6,600 bases of DNA from Frankiaceae bacterium (GCA_030840665.1 JAVEEB010000440.1:1-6600), one strand, 5' to 3'; positions 1-6,584 are shown, counted from the first letter of the stretch. Made by a program: numbers and translations. Notes: generated by a model not told the origin, from the letters alone.

Positions 1-1
1 T

Positions 2-1651
2 CTGGGCGAGATGGTGACCGCGACGCAGTCGGTCAACGACGAGACGTTGCAGCTGCTCGGTGCCGAGATCGGCTGGATCATCCAGGTGGTCAGCCCCGAG
101 GACGAGGCCAACCTGGTCATCCGCCCGCCGGTCGTCACGGTCATGGGTCACGTCGACCACGGCAAGACCAAGCTTCTCGACGCGATCCGGTCCGCCGACG
201 TCGTTGCCGGCGAGCACGGCGGCATCACGCAGCACATCGGTGCCTACCAGGTGCGTCACACGTCTCCGGACGGCACCAACCGTGCCGTGACCTTCATCGA
301 CACCCCGGGCCACGAGGCGTTCACCGCCATGCGTGCACGTGGTGCGCAGGTCACCGACGTCGCGATCCTCGTTGTCGCGGCCGACGACGGCGTCATGCCG
401 CAGACCATCGAGGCGCTCAACCACGCGCAAGCGGCCGGCGTCCCGATCGTCGTGGCGGTCAACAAGATCGACAAGGAAGACGCGAACCCGGGCAAGGTGC
501 GGCAGCAGCTCACCGAGTACGGCCTCGTGGCTGAGGAGTACGGAGGCGACACGATGTTCGTCGACGTCTCCGCCAAGAGCCAGCTCGGCATCGACGACCT
601 CATCGAGGCCGTCCTGCTCACCGCCGACGCCGCCCTCGACCTGCGGGCCAACCCCAACACCCGCGCACAGGGTGTCGCGATCGAGGCTCACCTCGACCGC
701 GGCCGCGGCCCGGTGGCGACCGTCCTCGTTCAGCGCGGCACGCTGCGCATCGGTGACTCCATCGTCGCCGGTGACGCGTTCGGGCGCGTCCGCGCCATGC
801 TCGACGAGCACGGCGAGGCCATCGAAGAAGCGGGTCCGTCGCGCCCGGTCATGGTGCTCGGCCTCACGGCCGTGCCCGGGGCCGGCGACACGTTCCTGTC
901 CGTCGACGAGGACCGGGTCGCCCGCCAGATCGCGGAGCGCCGCTCCACCCTGGCGCGCAACGCGAAGCTGGCGAGCGTCAAGCGCCGGCCGACGCTCGAA
1001 ACCTTCATCGAGCGCATCGCGGAGGGCGAGGTCAGCCAGCTGCGCCTCATCCTCAAGGGCGACGTCTCCGGTTCCGTCGAGGCCCTCGAGGACGCCCTGC
1101 TCAAGATCGATGTCGGCGAAGAGGTCGAGCTGCGGGTCATCCACCGCGGCGTCGGCGCCATCACCGAGCACGACATCAACCTGGCGTCCATCCCGGGCTC
1201 CGAGGCGATCGTCATCGGCTTCAACGTGCGACCGGAAGGCCGTGCTCGCGAGCTCGCCGACCGTTCGGGCGTCGACATCCGGCTGTACCGGGTCATCTAC
1301 GAGGCCATCGACGACGTCGAGGCGGCTCTCAAGGGCCTGCTCAAGCCGGAGTTCGAAGAGGTCCAGCTCGGCACCGCGGAGATCCGCGAGGTCTTCAAGG
1401 TCCCGAAGGCCGGCAACGTCGCGGGTTGCATCGTCCGGTCGGGCACGATCACCCGCAACTCGAAGGCCCGCCTCATCCGCGACGGCGCCGTCATCGCGGA
1501 CCGCGTCACCATCGAGACCCTCAAGCGCTTCAAGGACGACGCGCGCGAGGTCTCCGAGGGTTACGAGTGCGGTATGAGCATCGGCTACAACGACATCAAG
1601 GTCGGCGACACCATCGAGACGTTCGAGATGAAGGAAAAGCCGCGCGTCTAG
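2..1651 (+). CDS. infB: Translation initiation factor IF-2, C-terminal part (5' end outside window)
   Basis: IF2 is the GTPase that places fMet-tRNA on the 30S subunit and promotes 50S joining. The reading frame is open from base 2, so the N-terminal region is cut by the window edge; 549 residues are present. All GTPase motifs are intact: G1 GHVDHGKT (146-169), G2 around Thr at 227 in [10 protein letters not shown]3 DTPGH (299-313) with its hydrolysis-linked His, G4 NKID (461-472) and G5 SAK (569-577). The beta-barrel domain II, domain III and the C-terminal fMet-tRNA-binding domain follow in the usual order; the conserved Cys of the fMet pocket in VAGCIV is at 1427-1429. The end (EMKEKPRV) is typical of actinobacteria. 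Oddity: between VVSPEDE and the G domain there are only about seven residues (NLVIRPP region), whereas many actinobacterial IF2 proteins have a longer acidic stretch there. The Met codon at 11 is internal, not the true start. Confidence 0.98.
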   Translation: MGEMVTATQSVNDETLQLLGAEIGWIIQVVSPEDEANLVIRPPVVTVMGHVDHGKTKLLDAIRSADVVAGEHGGITQHIGAYQVRHTSPDGTNRAVTFIDTPGHEAFTAMRARGAQVTDVAILVVAADDGVMPQTIEALNHAQAAGVPIVVAVNKIDKEDANPGKVRQQLTEYGLVAEEYGGDTMFVDVSAKSQLGIDDLIEAVLLTADAALDLRANPNTRAQGVAIEAHLDRGRGPVATVLVQRGTLRIGDSIVAGDAFGRVRAMLDEHGEAIEEAGPSRPVMVLGLTAVPGAGDTFLSVDEDRVARQIAERRSTLARNAKLASVKRRPTLETFIERIAEGEVSQLRLILKGDVSGSVEALEDALLKIDVGEEVELRVIHRGVGAITEHDINLASIPGSEAIVIGFNVRPEGRARELADRSGVDIRLYRVIYEAIDDVEAALKGLLKPEFEEVQLGTAEIREVFKVPKAGNVAGCIVRSGTITRNSKARLIRDGAVIADRVTIETLKRFKDDAREVSEGYECGMSIGYNDIKVGDTIETFEMKEKPRV

Positions 1652-1673
1652 GCATCACGACGACATCATTGCG

Positions 1674-1703
1674 GCGCCAAGCCGGTCCTGACCGGCTTGG
1701 CGC
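1674..1703 (+). terminator. Perfect 13-bp hairpin after infB, probable terminator
   Basis: The arms 1674-1686 and 1691-1703 are exact reverse complements around a CCTG loop, 22 nt after the infB stop. No T-run follows, so it is not a canonical intrinsic terminator. Hairpins without U-tracts are common at gene ends in GC-rich actinobacteria and may terminate or only stabilise the 3' end. It would at least partly separate infB transcription from the ylxP-truB operon. Confidence 0.65.
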
Positions 1704-1772
1704 AGCATGGAGCACGAGCGGACGGGCCCGGCGACGGGCCTGTTCCTCTGTCTGGCGCCACGCGACGCCTCC

Positions 1773-1820
1773 GACGTTCCGCAGTCTGCAACGCCCTACC
1801 GTTGCAAACCGCGGAGCGTC
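1773..1820 (+). promoter_or_regulatory. Long imperfect hairpin in the ylxP 5' leader
   Basis: Bases 1773-1782 pair with 1811-1820 (10 bp including one G-U), and 1787-1793 pair with 1800-1806 (7 bp). Between them G1784-C1809 and T1785-A1808 can also pair, flanked by two A-C mismatches. The result is a 48-nt, nearly continuous stem of 19 possible pairs closed by the hexaloop CCCTAC. It ends 37 nt before the ylxP start codon. The loop bases CCCT (1794-1797) are complementary to AGGG, which occurs twice in the Shine-Dalgarno tract (1842-1845, 1846-1849), so a loop-SD contact is possible. No T-run follows the stem, which argues against an intrinsic terminator. The pairing is seen directly; any regulatory role is inference. 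Confidence 0.45.
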
Positions 1821-1839
1821 CTGGGAAGACCACCACGAC

Positions 1840-1849
1840 GGAGGGAGGG
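1840..1849 (+). promoter_or_regulatory. Strong Shine-Dalgarno sequence for ylxP
   Basis: GGAGGGAGGG lies 8 nt before the ATG at 1858. It fixes this ATG as the ylxP start, although the frame is open well upstream into infB. It is by far the strongest ribosome-binding site in the window and would drive entry into the translationally coupled ylxP-rbfA-nrnA-truB run. Confidence 0.85.
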
Positions 1850-1857
1850 CAACCGCA

Positions 1858-2154
1858 ATGTTCGTCGGCGCGCTGACCCTCGACATCCTGCTCGGCGACG
1901 TGCACTCCTTGAAGGAGAAGCGTTCCGTCGTGAAGCCGATCGTCGCGGAGCTCCGCCGGCGGTTCGAGGTCTCAGCGGCGGAAGTCGGATACCTGGACCT
2001 GCACCGGCGCGCGCAGGTCGGTGTTGCGATCGTGGCGCCGGACGCGGCGCACTGTACGGAACTACTCGACGCGTGCGAAAGGCTTGTTGCCGCCCGCCCG
2101 GAGATCGAACTGCTGTCGGCACACCGGCAGCTGATTGGCGAGGAGGACGAGTGA
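1858..2154 (+). CDS. ylxP: DUF503 family protein (YlxP-like)
   Basis: A 98-residue protein matching the DUF503/YlxP family, whose members usually have about 90-100 residues and sit between infB and rbfA, as in Bacillus subtilis. The family hallmark [20 protein letters not shown] (residues about 17-36) is present, followed by a [16 protein letters not shown] segment and a C-terminal part ending in an acidic tail (GEEDE). Residues 1-15 ([15 protein letters not shown]) look like the first strand of a small alpha/beta fold. There is no signal peptide or membrane segment, so it should be cytosolic. The molecular function is not established; the location implies a link to ribosome assembly or initiation. 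The ATG is chosen for the strong SD and the full first strand. Its stop overlaps the rbfA start by 4 nt (GTGA), and the codons for the acidic tail supply the rbfA ribosome-binding site. Confidence 0.93.
   Translation: MFVGALTLDILLGDVHSLKEKRSVVKPIVAELRRRFEVSAAEVGYLDLHRRAQVGVAIVAPDAAHCTELLDACERLVAARPEIELLSAHRQLIGEEDE
2141..2146 (+). promoter_or_regulatory. Shine-Dalgarno AGGAGG for rbfA inside ylxP
   Basis: AGGAGG sits within the last codons of ylxP, 4 nt before the GTG at 2151. It supports that GTG as the rbfA start and a stop/restart type of coupling at the GTGA overlap. Confidence 0.75.
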
Positions 2155-2597
2155 CGGACAAAGCACGCGCGCGACGGCTGGCGGACCGCATCCGCGAGAT
2201 CGTGGCGGCGCATCTGGTCGAGCGCGGGATCAAGGACCCGCGCCTGGGGTTCCTCACGATCACCGACGTCCGCGTCACAGGTGACCTGCGCGAGGCCACG
2301 CTGTTCTACACCGTGTACGGCGACGACTCCGCGCGGCAGGATTCGGCTATGGCTCTCGAGAGCGCCAAGGGTGTCCTGCGGTCGGAGGTCGGCAAGCAGA
2401 TCGGCATCCGCCACACGCCCTCGCTGGCTTTTGTTGCCGATGTCGTCCCGGACACCGCCCGGCAGTTGGATGATCTCCTCGAGCGGGCCCGCGCGGCCGA
2501 CGAAGAGGTCGCGCAACTCGCGGAGCATGCTGTGCCAGCGGGAGAGGCCGACCCGTACAAGCATCCCCGAATCGATGACGAGGGCGAGGACGAGTGA
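2151..2597 (+). CDS. rbfA: 30S ribosome-binding factor A
   Basis: RbfA binds the immature 30S subunit and helps 16S rRNA 5'-end (helix 1) maturation; it matters most in the cold in studied bacteria. The 148-residue product has the single KH-like domain of the family: an N-terminal helix ([19 protein letters not shown], residues 4-22), then the signature [19 protein letters not shown] (28-46) and the strand ATLFYTVYG. The tail AGEADPYK (130-137) is a feature I associate with actinobacterial RbfA, followed by an acidic end (EGEDE). The GTG start at 2151 is chosen because family homology begins right there and an AGGAGG lies 4 nt upstream; the frame stays open further upstream but that stretch overlaps ylxP out of frame. 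The gene overlaps ylxP and nrnA by 4 nt each, consistent with translational coupling. Confidence 0.96.
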   Translation: MTDKARARRLADRIREIVAAHLVERGIKDPRLGFLTITDVRVTGDLREATLFYTVYGDDSARQDSAMALESAKGVLRSEVGKQIGIRHTPSLAFVADVVPDTARQLDDLLERARAADEEVAQLAEHAVPAGEADPYKHPRIDDEGEDE

Positions 2598-3625
2598 TCG
2601 ACGTGGCGACGGGGGTTGCCGGACCGAACGAGGCGGCGTGGGGCCGCGCGGTTGACCTCTTGTGCGCTGCGAAGACCGTCGTCCTGGCCTGCCATATCGG
2701 TCCCGACGGGGATGCCCTCGGCTCGATGCTCAGCCTCGGCCTGGCGCTGGAGCGGCTCGGCACCGACGTCGTCTGCTCCTGGGGGAGCGAGACCCTGGTG
2801 CTCCCCGCGACGTACGCAGGTCTGCTCCCCGGTCAGCACCTCCTCCGCCCGCCGGCCGAGGTTCCCCAGGTGCCCGACTGCCTGGTCGCCCTCGACACCG
2901 CCAGCCTCGACCGCCTCGGCCTGCTGGCGCCCCTCACGGGCACCGCCAAAGAGACCCTCGTGATCGACCACCACGCCACGAATACGCACTTCGGCACCTT
3001 CGAGCTGGTCGACCCCTCCTCGGCCGCGACGGCCGTCCTGGTCGCCGAGCTGATCCAGCGGCTCGGGGTCACCCTTGATGCCGAGCTCGCCGTCGGCCTG
3101 TACGTCGGCATCACCACCGACACCGGGTCGTTCCGGTTCAGCGCGACGACCCCGGACGTCCACCGCCTGGCCGCTCAGCTGCTGGCGACGGGCATCCGCC
3201 ACGACGAGATCGCCCGGGCCATCTACGACACGCACGACTTCGGGTACGTGAAGCTCCTCGGCGAAGCCCTCAGCCGCGCCAGCCTCGAACGCGACGCGGT
3301 CGGCGGCCGGGGGCTCGTCTGGACGTACACCACGGCCGACGAGATGACCGGCCATGGCCTGCGGATGGACCAGATCGAAGGCATCATCGACGGCGTCCGG
3401 GTCACGGCGCAGGCCGAGGTCGCCGTGCTGCTCAAGGGCGACCTCGACGGCACGTACAAGGTGTCCACCCGGTCCAAGGGCGCGATCGACATGAGCCTGA
3501 TCTGCGGGCAGTTCCACGGCGGGGGGCACCGCTTCGCCGCGGGATTCACCGCCCACGGCTCAGTGGACGAGACGATGGCCCAGCTCCGGGCCGCCCTCTC
3601 CGCCGCCGTGCCTCTCTCCGGATGA
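2594..3625 (+). CDS. nrnA: DHH/DHHA1 phosphoesterase, NrnA-type oligoribonuclease / pAp phosphatase
   Basis: NrnA-type enzymes degrade 2-5 nt RNAs and often dephosphorylate 3'-phosphoadenosine 5'-phosphate, using two metal ions. The 343-residue protein has the complete DHH set: motif I H34-x3-D38-x-D40 ([12 protein letters not shown]), motif II D101 (ALDTAS), motif III DHH at 125-127 (VIDHHATN) and motif IV D176 ([11 protein letters not shown]). The C-terminal DHHA1 substrate-binding domain carries [10 protein letters not shown] (309-318). Length is normal for the family (about 310-345). The GTG at 2594 overlaps the rbfA stop (GTGA); another GTG lies at 2603, and either would leave the catalytic domain whole. 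I prefer 2594 because of the overlap and the GAGG 4 nt upstream. The rbfA-nrnA-truB neighbourhood is usual in actinobacteria. Which substrate dominates in vivo cannot be told from sequence. Confidence 0.93.
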   Translation: MIDVATGVAGPNEAAWGRAVDLLCAAKTVVLACHIGPDGDALGSMLSLGLALERLGTDVVCSWGSETLVLPATYAGLLPGQHLLRPPAEVPQVPDCLVALDTASLDRLGLLAPLTGTAKETLVIDHHATNTHFGTFELVDPSSAATAVLVAELIQRLGVTLDAELAVGLYVGITTDTGSFRFSATTPDVHRLAAQLLATGIRHDEIARAIYDTHDFGYVKLLGEALSRASLERDAVGGRGLVWTYTTADEMTGHGLRMDQIEGIIDGVRVTAQAEVAVLLKGDLDGTYKVSTRSKGAIDMSLICGQFHGGGHRFAAGFTAHGSVDETMAQLRAALSAAVPLSG

Positions 3626-4518
3626 CGGACCCCGCCCCGGCCGCCCGCCCCGACCCCGCGCCGGACGGCATCGTCGTCGTCGACAAGCCCGCCGGCTGGA
3701 CCTCGCACGACGTGGTCGCCCGCATGCGGCGACTCGCGCACACCCGCAAGGTCGGCCACGCAGGCACGCTGGACCCGATGGCGACGGGGGTCCTGCTGAT
3801 CGGCGTCGGGAAAGCGACCCGCTTGCTGGGTCATCTCGCACTGACCGAGAAGGTGTACGACGGGACGATCCGGCTCGGCGTCACCACCAACACGGACGAC
3901 GCCGAGGGCGAGCCGCTGGCGACCGTGAACGCGGCCGCGGTCACCGACGATCAGATTGCCGATGCGATCGCCCCGCTCACCGGCCTGATCCAGCAGGTGC
4001 CCCCGCAGGTCAGCGCGATCAAGGTGGACGGGCAGCGCGCGTACAAGCGTGCCCGCGCCGGCGAGGACGTCGCCCTCCTCGCGCGACCGGTCACCGTCCA
4101 CGAGTTCTCGATCACCGCGATCCGCCGGCAGGGCGCCACGGTCGACCTGGACGTGCGGGTGCGGTGCTCGTCAGGCACGTACATCCGGTCCCTCGCCCGC
4201 GACCTCGGGGCCGCCCTCGGCGTCGGCGGGCACCTGGCGGCGTTACGTCGTACGGCCGTCGGAGCCTTTGATCTCTCGCAGGCCCGCACGCTCGACGAGC
4301 TGGCCATCGAATGCTCGGTCGTCCCGCTCGCGGACGTCGTCGGCGCGACCTTCCCCCGACGGGACGTCGACGCGGAAACCGCGACCCTCGTTGCGCACGG
4401 CGGCCGCCTGGCTCTGACGGGGACCGAGGGCGTCGTCGGGGTTTTCGGCCCGGACGGCCTGCTGGCGTTGTTCGAGGACAGGGACGGCGCGGCCCGGCCC
4501 CTGGTTGTCTTTGTCTGA
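3622..4518 (+). CDS. truB: tRNA pseudouridine(55) synthase TruB
   Basis: TruB converts U55 in the T-loop of tRNAs to pseudouridine and acts as a tRNA chaperone. The 298-residue protein has the catalytic motif GHAGTLDPMATG with nucleophile Asp51, the conserved Tyr79 (EKVYDGTIRLG; the equivalents in E. coli are D48 and Y76, a constant offset of three), the SAIKVDGQRAYKRAR segment (131-145) and RCSSGTYIRSLARDLG (181-196). A smaller C-terminal domain from about residue 220 to the end is PUA-like and is the usual place for tRNA acceptor-arm contact. The first 15 residues are a Pro/Ala/Asp-rich extension before the conserved DGIVVVDKPAGWTSHD. The ATG overlaps the nrnA stop (ATGA) and has no obvious SD of its own, so translation probably depends on coupling to nrnA. 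Downstream, ribF, which I expect here from relatives, is absent. Confidence 0.97.
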   Translation: MTDPAPAARPDPAPDGIVVVDKPAGWTSHDVVARMRRLAHTRKVGHAGTLDPMATGVLLIGVGKATRLLGHLALTEKVYDGTIRLGVTTNTDDAEGEPLATVNAAAVTDDQIADAIAPLTGLIQQVPPQVSAIKVDGQRAYKRARAGEDVALLARPVTVHEFSITAIRRQGATVDLDVRVRCSSGTYIRSLARDLGAALGVGGHLAALRRTAVGAFDLSQARTLDELAIECSVVPLADVVGATFPRRDVDAETATLVAHGGRLALTGTEGVVGVFGPDGLLALFEDRDGAARPLVVFV

Positions 4519-4542
4519 CCACCGAGCGAAAAGAGTGACGCG

Positions 4543-4908
4543 ATGAAGTACATCCTCATGATGTTCGGCGACCAGGCGAGCATGGCCGAGATGCGGTCGG
4601 CCGAGTGGATCCACGAGATGATCCAGTTCATGCAGACGCTCAACGCCGAGCTCGAGGCCTCCGGAGAGCTGGTCGCCGCGATCGGCCTCGTGGATCCGAG
4701 CCAGGCCAAGACGGTGCGCATCGCCGGGGCGATGCCGGTGTCGACCGACGGGCCCTTTGCGGAGTCCAAGGAGTCGCTCGCCGGCTATTGGATCGTGGAC
4801 GTGGCAGACGAGGCTCGCGCCCTGGCGATCGCCGAGCACGTTGTCGCGTTCACCGAAGGCCCCCTGGAAGTCCGTGCGGTGGCCGATGGGCCGCCGCCCG
4901 ACCTGTGA
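4543..4908 (+). CDS. YCII-related (DGPF domain) protein
   Basis: A 121-residue cytosolic protein of the YCII-related / DGPF family, a ferredoxin-like alpha+beta fold seen as dimers. It opens with MKYILMMFGD, the typical first strand, and carries the DGPF motif at residues 69-72 followed by AESKESLAGYWIVD. Acidic residues (E74, E77) follow the motif. Substrate and reaction are unknown; the fold is shared with muconolactone isomerase-like proteins, which does not establish an enzymatic role. It begins 24 nt after truB with only a weak SD-like AAGAG (4531-4535), so read-through from the truB operon is possible. Its stop overlaps the start of the sigma-factor gene (GTGA). Genes of this family are repeatedly paired with ECF42-type sigma factors in actinobacteria, where they are known targets of the sigma factor. 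Confidence 0.93.
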   Translation: MKYILMMFGDQASMAEMRSAEWIHEMIQFMQTLNAELEASGELVAAIGLVDPSQAKTVRIAGAMPVSTDGPFAESKESLAGYWIVDVADEARALAIAEHVVAFTEGPLEVRAVADGPPPDL

Positions 4909-6113
4909 GCATTCCGCCCGTCGAGGACCTGCTGCGCGAGCTCGCGCCGCAGGTCCTCGGCGCGCTGACGCGCAGGTATGGCCAGTTCGACGCGTGTGAG
5001 GACGCCGTCCAGGAAGCGCTGCTCGCCGCCGCCCTGCAGTGGCCGGCGGAGGGCGTCCCCGACCAACCGCGTGCCTGGCTCACGACGGTGGCCTCGCGCC
5101 GCCTGGTCGACGAGTGGCGGAGCGAGAGCGCCCGCCGCCGCCGAGAGGAGGCGGTCGCGCTCGACCCGTTGCCCCCGGAAGCCTCCGCGACGGACGACAC
5201 CCTCGCGCTGCTCCTGCTCTGCTGCCACCCGTCCCTGTCGCCGCCGTCGCAGGTCGCGCTGACGCTGCGCGCCGTCGGCGGCCTGACCACCGCCGAGATC
5301 GCCAAGGCCTTCCTCGTGCCGGAGGCGACGATGGCGCAGCGCATCAGCCGGGCGAAGCAGACCATCAAGCACGCCGGCGCCTCGTTCGAGATGCCGCCAC
5401 CGGAGGAACTCCCCGACCGGCTGCGCGTCGCGCTCCACGTTCTGTACCTCGTCTTCAACGAGGGCTACACGTCCAGCTCCGGGGCGGACCTCCAGCGGAC
5501 CGACCTCACCGCGGAGGCGATCCGGCTGACGCGGCTCCTGAGAGGCCTCGCGCCGGCCGAGGGAGAAGTCGCCGGCCTGCTCGCACTCATGCTCCTGACG
5601 GATGCCCGCCGCGCCGCGCGCAGCGACGCCTACGGCTCGCTCGTCCCGCTCGCCGAGCAGGACCGCGGGCTGTGGGAGGCCGGTGTCATCGCCGAGGGCG
5701 TTGCGCTCGTCACGGCGACGCTGGGCAGGGGCCCCGCCGGGCCGTACCAGCTCCAGGCCGCCATCGCTGCGGTCCACGACGAGGCCCCCTCCGATGCGGA
5801 GACCGACTGGCCACAGATCCTTGCCTTGTACGACGTCCTCGAGCGGGTGTCGCCCAGCCCGATCGTCACGCTCAACCGGGCAGTGGCGCTCGCCCGGGTC
5901 CACGGGCCGCTCGCCGGTCTTGCCCTGCTCGGCACCCTGGACGGCGACGACCGGCTGGCGCAGACGCATCGGCTCGACGCGGTCCGTGGGCACCTGCTCG
6001 AACTTGCGGGCGACCTCCCCGCCGCCCGCGAGTGCTACCGGCGGGCGGCGAGGAAGACGGGCAGCTTGCCGGAGCAGCGCTACCTGGCCGTGCGGGCGGC
6101 GCGGCTCAGCTGA
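4905..6113 (+). CDS. ECF sigma factor with C-terminal extension (ECF42-like)
   Basis: A 402-residue RNA polymerase sigma factor. Sigma region 2 spans about residues 8-80 (DACEDAVQEALLAA, then WLTTVASRRLVDEWR for -10 recognition and melting). Region 4 spans about 97-155, with LLLLCCHPSLSP (102-113) and the helix-turn-helix GGLTTAEIAKAFLVPEATMAQRISRAK (125-151). A further 240 residues follow region 4, with the family marker LVFNEGYTSSSG (NEGY at 185-188), alpha-helical TPR-like repeats near the end (HRLDAVRGHLLELAGDLPAARECYRRA) and RYL at 392-394. This architecture and the overlapping DGPF partner fit group ECF42, which lacks a dedicated anti-sigma and is thought to be controlled through the extension. 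The GTG at 4905 is chosen because it overlaps the YCII stop and family homology begins a few residues later; no clear SD is seen. The signal it senses is unknown. Confidence 0.93.
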   Translation: MSIPPVEDLLRELAPQVLGALTRRYGQFDACEDAVQEALLAAALQWPAEGVPDQPRAWLTTVASRRLVDEWRSESARRRREEAVALDPLPPEASATDDTLALLLLCCHPSLSPPSQVALTLRAVGGLTTAEIAKAFLVPEATMAQRISRAKQTIKHAGASFEMPPPEELPDRLRVALHVLYLVFNEGYTSSSGADLQRTDLTAEAIRLTRLLRGLAPAEGEVAGLLALMLLTDARRAARSDAYGSLVPLAEQDRGLWEAGVIAEGVALVTATLGRGPAGPYQLQAAIAAVHDEAPSDAETDWPQILALYDVLERVSPSPIVTLNRAVALARVHGPLAGLALLGTLDGDDRLAQTHRLDAVRGHLLELAGDLPAARECYRRAARKTGSLPEQRYLAVRAARLS

Positions 6114-6162
6114 CTCGCGCTCCGACGACCCGCGCCCCGCTGACCCGCGCCCCGCTGACCCC
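6111..6162 (+). repeat. Degenerate 15-bp tandem repeat at the end of the sigma gene
   Basis: Three units plus a partial one: 6111-6125, 6126-6140, 6141-6155 and 6156-6162. Unit 3 reads TGACCCGCGCCCCGC; unit 2 differs from it at one base and unit 1 at three. The first TGA is the sigma-factor stop codon, and because the period is a multiple of three, TGA recurs in the same frame at 6141 and 6156. It fills nearly all of the gap between two convergent genes. It looks like slippage-type duplication; no function is evident. Confidence 0.8.
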
Positions 6163-6170
6163 GTGGTCAG
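6155..6170. terminator. Small hairpin between convergent genes, weak bidirectional terminator candidate
   Basis: CTGACC (6155-6160) and GGTCAG (6165-6170) are exact reverse complements around a CCGT loop. The element lies after the sigma-gene stop and overlaps the stop codon of the - strand gene, where a shared terminator would be expected. The stem is only 6 bp and has no T-run on either side, so the terminator role is uncertain. Confidence 0.3.
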
Positions 6171-6568
6171 TCCAGCTCGGCGCCGGCGTGCTCGCGGATC
6201 TCCTGGATGGCCCAGTTGTTGCCGTCGAGGTCCTGGAAGAACAGGAACTTGCCGCCGTCGCGCGGGTCGAGCACCTGGATGTCGCCGACGTCGACGCCGC
6301 GGCCGGTGAGCTCGGCGCGGGCCGCGTCGATGTCCTTCACGACGAGCTGCAGGCTGGCGCGACCGCCCAACTCGGCGCCGGGCTCCAACAGGCTCGGGCC
6401 GATCGTGACGGAGCACGACGACCCCGGGGGAGTCATCTGCACGACGCGCATGGTCGGCGTCGGCTGGGCGTCAACGTCGAGGTGGAAGCCGAACTTCTCG
6501 ACGTACCACGCCTTCGCCCGGTCGACATCGCTCACGGGCACGACCACTACTTCAAGCTTCCAGTCCAT
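6167..6568 (-). CDS. VOC superfamily (glyoxalase/bleomycin-resistance fold) protein
   Basis: A 133-residue protein with the two beta-alpha-beta3 modules of the vicinal oxygen chelate fold: the first from LEVVVVPVSDVDRAKAWYVEKFGF (residues 5-28), the second from ASLQLVVKDIDAARAELTGRGVDV (71-94). The C-terminal motif FFQDLDGNNWAIQEI (110-124) holds Glu123, at the position of a usual metal ligand; Glu6 may be another. VOC members include lyases, dioxygenases, isomerases and antibiotic-binding proteins, and the substrate cannot be told here. The ATG at 6568 is supported by AGGAAGG 9 nt upstream. The gene converges on the ECF sigma gene. Small VOC proteins and YCII proteins are both often found with ECF sigma factors, so it may belong to the same functional set, but its own promoter region is almost entirely outside the window. 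Confidence 0.93.
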   Translation of the reverse strand: MDWKLEVVVVPVSDVDRAKAWYVEKFGFHLDVDAQPTPTMRVVQMTPPGSSCSVTIGPSLLEPGAELGGRASLQLVVKDIDAARAELTGRGVDVGDIQVLDPRDGGKFLFFQDLDGNNWAIQEIREHAGAELD

Positions 6569-6577
6569 GGGAATTCG

Positions 6578-6584
6578 CCTTCCT
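6578..6584 (-). promoter_or_regulatory. Shine-Dalgarno AGGAAGG for the VOC gene
   Basis: Read on the - strand, AGGAAGG stands 9 nt before the ATG at 6568. It decides the start of the VOC gene. Only 16 bases remain between it and the window edge, too few to judge a promoter. Confidence 0.8.

Noticed and set aside
333..1577. 414-codon + strand frame within infB
   Set aside because: Ser/Arg-rich frame-shifted reading of infB, no start signal, and it lies inside an intact IF2 sequence.
1797..1802. TACCGT as a -10 box in the infB-ylxP region
   Set aside because: No reasonable -35 element 16-18 bp upstream, and the bases lie in the loop and stem of the leader hairpin. A promoter for ylxP probably exists in this region but I cannot place it.
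1652..1857. tRNA, CRISPR or insertion-sequence remnant in the only larger intergenic region
   Set aside because: The two hairpins do not form a cloverleaf, there are no regularly spaced repeats, and there are no terminal inverted repeats flanked by target duplications.
2306..3556. 416-codon open frame on the - strand opposite nrnA
   Set aside because: Its product is of low complexity and matches nothing I recognise, while the + strand carries all DHH/DHHA1 motifs. Long antisense frames are expected at this GC content.
4739..4744. TGTCGA, resembling the -35 element I recall for ECF42 promoters
   Set aside because: It lies inside the YCII coding sequence and no matching -10 element stands at suitable spacing. 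I saw no TGTCGA in the 140 bp before the YCII start, so an autoregulated promoter there is not supported.
4605..4904. Upstream extension of the sigma-factor reading frame into the YCII gene
   Set aside because: The frame is open but the extra 100 residues are an out-of-frame reading of the YCII gene with Arg-rich composition. Family homology begins just after the GTG at 4905, which overlaps the YCII stop.
4785..6416. 543-codon open frame on the - strand opposite the sigma gene
   Set aside because: It is an antisense shadow of the sigma gene in GC-rich DNA: low-complexity Arg/Gly-rich product, overlap with the VOC gene in a different frame on the same strand, no recognisable domain. The + strand frame has clear sigma-factor motifs.
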